Assembly: GCA_018260615.1 (NCBI GenBank)
Contig: JAGWDQ010000082.1
Location: forward strand, 1-48,401
DNA: 48,401 nt
Direction: 5' to 3'
Source: Candidatus Altarchaeum sp.
GTDB taxonomy: Archaea > Altiarchaeota > Altiarchaeia > Altiarchaeales > Altiarchaeaceae
Shown here piece after piece: positions 43,428-48,401 of the stretch; position 1 is the stretch's first letter; every line of letters starts with the position of its first letter. The position numbers were made by a program, and so were the translations under genes. The notes below the pieces were generated by a model that saw only the letters and a program-made list of their open reading frames with translations, made no database searches and had not been told where the DNA came from.

Positions 43428-44309
43428 TTATGAATGTCTATAAAAAAAATTTTCTATATAAAATAATGTGCTATCAACCACATTCCACGCAATCAGCACA
43501 ACGGAACCAAATTTTCTGCACACGGGATGCACCTTTCCGAGCATTTCTTTTATCTTCATTATTTCTAATGTGACTTTTCCAATTACAATTGTTCTTATTA
43601 TTTGAATTTTTAGCCAGAAAGGTTTTCCTCTTCTTTTGTATGTTTTTTTAATTATTTTTATATGACAATATCTAAGATTATCTTGCTCGTTTGGCAGTGA
43701 GTGTGTCCAACTATCTTCATGCACCCTGTATTTTACTAATGGTTTATTTATGTAACCTGCCTTAAATTTTTCAGAGATTCTTACCCACATATCCCAATCA
43801 TCTCTGCCATTAATAGATTCATCAAATAAATTAGCACACACTAAACATTCTCTTCTATGCATAACGGTGCTTTTGCATATATAATTGTTTTGTAGCAAAA
43901 GAAGATAATCAAATGGCTGGGATTTCGCTATTTTCAGAATTTTTTTATCATCTATTTGATAGTAATCAGAATATACTAAACCAGCATCAGAATGTTTATC
44001 TAAATATTTAACCTGAGTTTCAAGTATTTTGGGAAAGTATATATCATCTGCATCCAAGTATGCCAGATAATCTCCTTTTGCTATTTTTATTCCCTCATTT
44101 TGTGCTGACGCCTGTCCTTTATTTTCCTGTGATTTCCACCTTATTTTGTTACCATAACTCTTAAGTATCTTTGGAGTTTTATCTGTTGACCCATCATCAA
44201 TTACTATGATTTCAAAATCCTTAAATGTCTGATTTAATACGCTGTCTATCGCTTCATGAATAGACTTTTCAGCATTATATGCAGGAATTATAACACTAAC
44301 TTTGACCAT
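43428..44309 (-). CDS. Family 2 glycosyltransferase
   Basis: A 293-aa GT2 enzyme with SVIIPAYNAEKSIHEAI, VIDDGSTDKT, AYLDADDIYFP and GRDDWDMWVRIS, all canonical GT-A positions. The C-terminal 60 residues are basic and hydrophobic and may touch the membrane. It is the last gene of the minus-strand set. Confidence 0.87.
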   Translation of the reverse strand: MVKVSVIIPAYNAEKSIHEAIDSVLNQTFKDFEIIVIDDGSTDKTPKILKSYGNKIRWKSQENKGQASAQNEGIKIAKGDYLAYLDADDIYFPKILETQVKYLDKHSDAGLVYSDYYQIDDKKILKIAKSQPFDYLLLLQNNYICKSTVMHRRECLVCANLFDESINGRDDWDMWVRISEKFKAGYINKPLVKYRVHEDSWTHSLPNEQDNLRYCHIKIIKKTYKRRGKPFWLKIQIIRTIVIGKVTLEIMKIKEMLGKVHPVCRKFGSVVLIAWNVVDSTLFYIENFFYRHS

Positions 44310-44342
44310 TCTTATTGATTTTTAAGTATTGAGATTTTAAAA

Positions 44343-45218
44343 TTACGAAATTCTTATCCACTTATCAGGAATTAAATCAAATGTATCTCTTTTTTCGTCT
44401 TTAAACCATTTCTTAGGTGCCAACACAATTTTGTTTGAATTATTTGAAAGCCATGCCCCCCACCAACCAAAGGAACTATTAGAAATTATGAAATGTTTGC
44501 AGTTTGACATCAGCCGTAAATCTTCATAGTCCTTTCCGATGTTCCATGTAACATAGTCCATTGGAAAATTGAATTTCAAGTTCTTTTTTGTCCATTCATT
44601 ATCATCAGAAAATATAAAAAAATATGGATTCTTTACTTTTTCTTCAATTATATTTACACATTTTTTATAGTACTCAAGCCCACATGTTCCGTGAATCTCG
44701 GCATGAATTGGATTTGTAACATAGTCCCCTCTTCTTACATGAACTGCTACAGAATTACAACTTTTAATTTTTTCAAGCAATTCTTCATTCTTTTTATCTA
44801 TTGGAATTTTTACAGAAAATTCCTTTCTTATCACATCTTCAATATTTTTAAAATATTTTTCTGTCTGCCAGTATCCTTCCAAATATATATTTTTTAATTT
44901 AAATACTTCCGGATCAAATTTAAACTCTTTTTTTTCAGTATAATAATAATAGATTTTTGAAGAAGGAATAATTTTTTTAAAAATTTTTGAAATAAATATT
45001 TTTTGTTTAAATCTTTTAATTTCTTTTGGAGTTGCAATATTTTCAACGATGTTTAAATGATGCAATTCATATTTTCTTTGTGTATATGATGGATTAAGCA
45101 ACTCAAATCCAGTTATATCCATCTTAAATTCCACTTTATTAACAATGGACAGACATCTTGCAATTGCATACTGAAACATTTGATTTCCCAAACCGCCGAT
45201 TAATCTTGTTATTATCAT
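44343..45218 (-). CDS. Family 11 alpha-1,2-fucosyltransferase-like
   Basis: A 291-aa protein starting RLIGGLGNQMFQYAIAR, with the donor motif HVRRGDYV and the closing SNSSFGWWGAWLS, the three hallmarks of GT11. It transfers fucose (or a related 6-deoxy sugar) from GDP-sugar. No GDP-fucose synthesis genes are in the window, so the donor would come from elsewhere. Confidence 0.87.
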   Translation of the reverse strand: MIITRLIGGLGNQMFQYAIARCLSIVNKVEFKMDITGFELLNPSYTQRKYELHHLNIVENIATPKEIKRFKQKIFISKIFKKIIPSSKIYYYYTEKKEFKFDPEVFKLKNIYLEGYWQTEKYFKNIEDVIRKEFSVKIPIDKKNEELLEKIKSCNSVAVHVRRGDYVTNPIHAEIHGTCGLEYYKKCVNIIEEKVKNPYFFIFSDDNEWTKKNLKFNFPMDYVTWNIGKDYEDLRLMSNCKHFIISNSSFGWWGAWLSNNSNKIVLAPKKWFKDEKRDTFDLIPDKWIRIS

Positions 45219-45226
45219 TGTAATTT

Positions 45227-46082
45227 TTACAAATTTAATCTTCTAGATATTGCCATGTAGTTAGTTGTTATAAAAATTTCATATGTCTCTTTATATGTTT
45301 CTATGGGATAAAGTCCATCCTTTAAAATTCTGTATATTTTGTAGCAGGGATTCAATAAGTAGAAAAAATCCTGAAAATATGTTCTTGAGTCAATATTGCA
45401 ACCACCAAACTCAAACTGAATGAAGTCAATAGAATTTGAACTGATCAAATTTTTAGCTCCATTCAAGACCTTTAATTCATGACCTTCAACATCCAGTTTA
45501 AGCAAATTTATATGTTCAATTCTTGCATCCTTACAAAAATTATCTAATGTTTTAAGACAAATTTTTTCTTTCTGGTTCATACTGATACTGAAATGATCAA
45601 GTCTGCGTTTATATATTGACGCTAAACCTGACCCTTCTGCATTGGAATATAATACATTTGATTCCTCTTTATCACCAAACCCAAAATTAAATAGTTCAGC
45701 ATTTGAATGTTTTGATAAATTATTGAATAATTTCTCAAATGTTTTTTTTTGAAGGTTCAAAGCAAGACACTTTGATATTATTTCCTAATATGGAAATTGC
45801 AGCAGATGACCAATCACCAATATTGGCACCCACATCAAAAATAATTGGTTGTTTATCTTTTTTTAAATATTTACTGATATAATTTAGTACATAGAGTTCG
45901 CCACTATTGCCGACTCCGGCACCCCCACCAATATTCATGCCTTCTAAGGACAGCCCATGCAACTGTTCCCATGATGATTGAGAAATATGTTTTTGTTTCA
46001 ATACATATTTAATGAATTTCATAATTACATTTTCTGTCCATGCTTCAATCTTAGATTGACTTTGGGTTCCAAATATCGTCAT
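45227..46082 (-). pseudogene. FkbM family methyltransferase, split by a frameshift in a poly-A tract
   Basis: The N-terminal frame (46082 to 45735) ends shortly after IIFDVGANIGDWS and CFEPS. The C-terminal frame (45760 to 45227) starts KKTFEKLFNNLS and carries LLKLDVEGHE and FIQFEFGG, the rest of the FkbM fold. On the coding strand the break is at nine consecutive A (45742-45750 in plus-strand T); eight would restore CFEPSKKTFEKL. So a single extra A splits an otherwise complete 280-aa O-methyltransferase. Real decay, slippage-based switching or a sequencing error are all possible. Confidence 0.8.
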
Positions 46083-46789
46083 TTTAATATTTGTTTAAAT
46101 TTTGATATAATCTTACTTATAATGGATTCCTTAAACATTTCATGTGTTTTGAAAGTAGGTGTCTGCGGTTTTTCGGCGTTTAGTCCCATTGCGTTCATCC
46201 ATGCACCAAATAACCTGCCGGATTCATCTTTGGCTTCATAGTTTGCCATATAATCAATGATGTCTTTTTCAGCATCGGCATCCGTTTTAATTTTATTATC
46301 CTTGATTCCAGTAAAGCGAATACTTGGCCATCGCTTTATAATTTCATATTCGTATTTATTGAAACCAACAATAGAAAACATCCACTTCAGTTTTTCCACA
46401 TCAAAACCATCGTAGTGGGTTCCAAACTGGATGGTATCCTGCGGACCATATAAATGTCTAAACCAGAACTGCTGCTCCTTTGGACTCTTTGATTTTTTAA
46501 GCATCTCTACAGTAGCCCAGAATTCAGGAACAAGGATTGTTAGTTTCCCGCCATCCGGCTTAAGCCATTTATAAAATTTACGAAGCTGCATGATAGCAAC
46601 ATGTCGTGGAAAATGCTCAAAAACCGCAATCATCAGAATTTCATCTATTGAATTATCAGGATATTCAAGATCCTCAATTTTAGAGTAGATGTCTGCTTTT
46701 ATGTCATCATAGCATAATTCATCTCTTGGACCATCTACATTAATCCAGCCCTCCATATAATTATGTCCGCAGCCGAGGTGTAGTTTCAT
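46079..46789 (-). CDS. SAM methyltransferase (type 11-like)
   Basis: A 236-aa protein with motif I LHLGCGHNYMEGWINVD, then the AVFEHFPRHVAIMQLRKFYKWLKPDGG segment (core EHFPRHVA and LKPDGG). It overlaps the FkbM gene by 4 nt and the upstream gene by 29 nt. Such proteins are frequent in glycan clusters and may methylate a sugar or glycolipid. Confidence 0.84.
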   Translation of the reverse strand: MKLHLGCGHNYMEGWINVDGPRDELCYDDIKADIYSKIEDLEYPDNSIDEILMIAVFEHFPRHVAIMQLRKFYKWLKPDGGKLTILVPEFWATVEMLKKSKSPKEQQFWFRHLYGPQDTIQFGTHYDGFDVEKLKWMFSIVGFNKYEYEIIKRWPSIRFTGIKDNKIKTDADAEKDIIDYMANYEAKDESGRLFGAWMNAMGLNAEKPQTPTFKTHEMFKESIISKIISKFKQILK

Positions 46790-48323
46790 TTTTTCGTTTT
46801 AAAATTTTTTTAAATAAATTTGGAATTACATGGAAAATATATTTTTTTATTTTGTTTTTCATTAACCTAAAAATATTTGGTTGAGTATTTCTAAACAAAT
46901 TCTCATCCAGATGAACTATTTTTCCATGTTTCCCTATTTCGCCAGATTTAAGTCGTATTGGGTGGTTTTTCATGTTACTAAACCAAACATTTCTGCCTTT
47001 ACTGCTCATAATGTAGTCAACATCTTTATTATTTATTAAATTAAGAAATGGAATCAATATTTGTAATGCGAGCAAAGAAGTTTTGTCTTTTTTATTCTCC
47101 CTTACCCAGTAAGATTCATGTCCGTAACGGTGAAAATAAAAAGAATTAGGCATAACCACCATTTTAGAACCTGTTGCTAATTGACGAAAGCCAAATCCCC
47201 AAGCATCTAATGCTCCAGCAAACTCAGGATACCCTCCAGATCTAACCCAGCTTTCTTTAGTGAACATGTAGTTTCCACTTGCAACCGGTGTTATAGAACC
47301 TGATAAACAGTCAGCCCAGGTTATCGACCCTTCTCTAAATATCCATTTATGAGTTATTTTGCCTTTATTTTCCTTAAAATAATGAAGTTCCTGAAAAGCG
47401 GCGATATCTGCACCAGAATTAAGCATATATGCTTTAAGTTTATGAATGCTACCCGGAACCAAAAGGTTATCTGAATCCAGACAAAATAAAATAGAATTTT
47501 GAGCAGTTTCCACTGCCGTATTTCTCGCTGCAGCACCGCCTTTATTCCATTTATGATCAACAATTTTTATAAAAGAATATTTTATTCTCAAGTTGTCCAA
47601 AACATTTTTAGTATCATCTGTTGAACCATCATTTGTAACCACTATCTCATCACCTTCTCCAAAATTTCCATTGAATATAGATTCTACAGATTCTTCAATG
47701 GTTGTAGCACAATTATACGCCGGGATGAAAAAACTGACATTTAACTTCTTTTTCTCCACCCACCAAACGCCTTCGCCCTCTTCATGAATTTCCCAGTCAA
47801 ATCTTCTGAAGAATTCATCTATTGCTTGTTTAACACCGGGATGATTGGGGTGTGCATAATCATGACCTCCTATAACTCCACCAACCCGAACCTTAGGAAA
47901 CCAAGTGCATAGATCCTCCCAAACGCCCTTGTAAGAGTGGTCTGCATCAATATATATGAAATCGACTTTTGTAGATATATCATTTACAGCGTCTTTCGAC
48001 AATTTTCTTATGTGCTGATATCGGTCACCAAATGTGGTCAATCGTTCAAGAGTAAATGTATAAAGTTGATCAAATTCTTCTTGTGGTAGATTCATAGGAT
48101 CTTCATATCCATTCATATGCAAATAGGGATCTATACCATACAATTTATCTATAGTAGTTGTTTTTAACATTGTCTCTGAATGACCGCCAAATGCAACTCC
48201 AATTTCCACACCTATTTTTAATTTTTTTCTTTCAATGATCTTACTAAATAGACCGTAAGCGGGTCCCCATCCAGCATCTGCTTCAGACGCATGTTTTTTA
48301 ATTTTTTCTGTTAAAGAGTTCAT
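46761..48323 (-). CDS. Methyltransferase - family 2 glycosyltransferase fusion
   Basis: A 520-aa protein. Residues 1-190 form a class I SAM methyltransferase of the CmcI/Methyltransf_24 kind (VEIGVAFGGHSETML, YGIDPYLH, FIYIDADHSYKG, GGVIGGHDY). From about 195 a GT2 domain starts SFFIPAYNCATTIEES, with VTNDGSTDDT and FCLDSDNLLVPGS. The last 60 residues are basic with a hydrophobic stretch. The fusion could add and cap a sugar in one step. Both active-site motif sets look intact. Confidence 0.85.
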   Translation of the reverse strand: MNSLTEKIKKHASEADAGWGPAYGLFSKIIERKKLKIGVEIGVAFGGHSETMLKTTTIDKLYGIDPYLHMNGYEDPMNLPQEEFDQLYTFTLERLTTFGDRYQHIRKLSKDAVNDISTKVDFIYIDADHSYKGVWEDLCTWFPKVRVGGVIGGHDYAHPNHPGVKQAIDEFFRRFDWEIHEEGEGVWWVEKKKLNVSFFIPAYNCATTIEESVESIFNGNFGEGDEIVVTNDGSTDDTKNVLDNLRIKYSFIKIVDHKWNKGGAAARNTAVETAQNSILFCLDSDNLLVPGSIHKLKAYMLNSGADIAAFQELHYFKENKGKITHKWIFREGSITWADCLSGSITPVASGNYMFTKESWVRSGGYPEFAGALDAWGFGFRQLATGSKMVVMPNSFYFHRYGHESYWVRENKKDKTSLLALQILIPFLNLINNKDVDYIMSSKGRNVWFSNMKNHPIRLKSGEIGKHGKIVHLDENLFRNTQPNIFRLMKNKIKKYIFHVIPNLFKKILKRKNETTPRLRT

Positions 48324-48329
48324 TTTAAT

Positions 48330-48401
48330 TCATTTAATTCTTGAATCAGTCCATTCCAAAATTTCGTTACCCGCAAACTTCAATAGATGCCAATATTTTT
48401 T
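48330..48401 (-). CDS. Partial 3' end of an upstream minus-strand gene
   Basis: The only open minus-strand frame at the edge reads KYWHLLKFAGNEILEW and stops at TGA 48330-48332, 6 bp before the fusion gene start. It fits the tightly packed minus-strand cluster, but 23 codons are too few for identification. Confidence 0.4.
   Translation of the reverse strand, partial: KKYWHLLKFAGNEILEWTDSRIK

Noticed and set aside
1..48401. tRNA or rRNA genes
   Set aside because: No CCA-ended cloverleaf, GTTCGA-type T-loop in context, or rRNA-like GC-rich block was noticed by eye in this AT-rich window.

Overview
The window is AT-rich and has no rRNA, tRNA, transposase or CRISPR array that I can see. It looks archaeal. 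Two ATPases are of the archaeal PF01637/DUF234 kind. A zinc-ribbon/OB (DUF35-type) domain is fused to an acyl-CoA dehydrogenase. Most genes start within a few bases of an A-rich leader with no Shine-Dalgarno sequence, and TATA-like boxes precede isolated genes. No taxonomic marker is present, so the lineage stays open.

Region 1 (1-4.4 kb): two divergent genes, a very large LamG/Cys-rich/multi-membrane-span GT-C-like protein (minus) and a membrane-anchored family 2 glycosyltransferase (plus).

Region 2 (4.4-16.5 kb): a mosaic accessory island. It opens with a tandem array of a ~57-residue antitoxin-like gene, the last copy overlapping a PIN-domain toxin gene. Cargo genes then alternate with broken copies of one polysaccharide deacetylase gene: PIN toxin, deacetylase relic 1, Schlafen/AlbA_2 regulator, relic 2, AAA ATPase, relic 3, broken AlbA_2 regulators, relic 4, second ATPase with detached nuclease-like tail, relic 5. 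Short 9-12 bp tandem repeats mark the 3' ends of several modules, and a ~57 bp twin-hairpin element has inserted in at least two contexts.

Region 3 (16.5-43.4 kb): a long, co-directional surface-glycan cluster. It holds a deacetylase, an acyl-CoA module (thiolase, double SDR, DUF35-HAD fusion) next to a hexapeptide acyltransferase, the WbuX/HisH/WbuZ amidination set, a DUF354 protein, an inserted MNT-HEPN toxin-antitoxin pair with foreign codon use, PIG-L deacetylase, WbqC, AsnB-type amidotransferase, a second deacetylase, ATP-grasp, PHP, methyltransferase, several GT4/GT2 enzymes, a GT-C-like membrane protein, UDP-GlcNAc 2-epimerase, a LegB-like dehydratase and a sugar nucleotidyltransferase. 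The likely product is a heavily N-modified (amidated, amidinated, acylated) surface polysaccharide or glycoprotein glycan.

Region 4 (43.4-48.4 kb): a convergent minus-strand set with GT2, GT11 fucosyltransferase-like, a frameshifted FkbM methyltransferase, a SAM methyltransferase and a methyltransferase-GT2 fusion, with a partial reading frame at the right edge.
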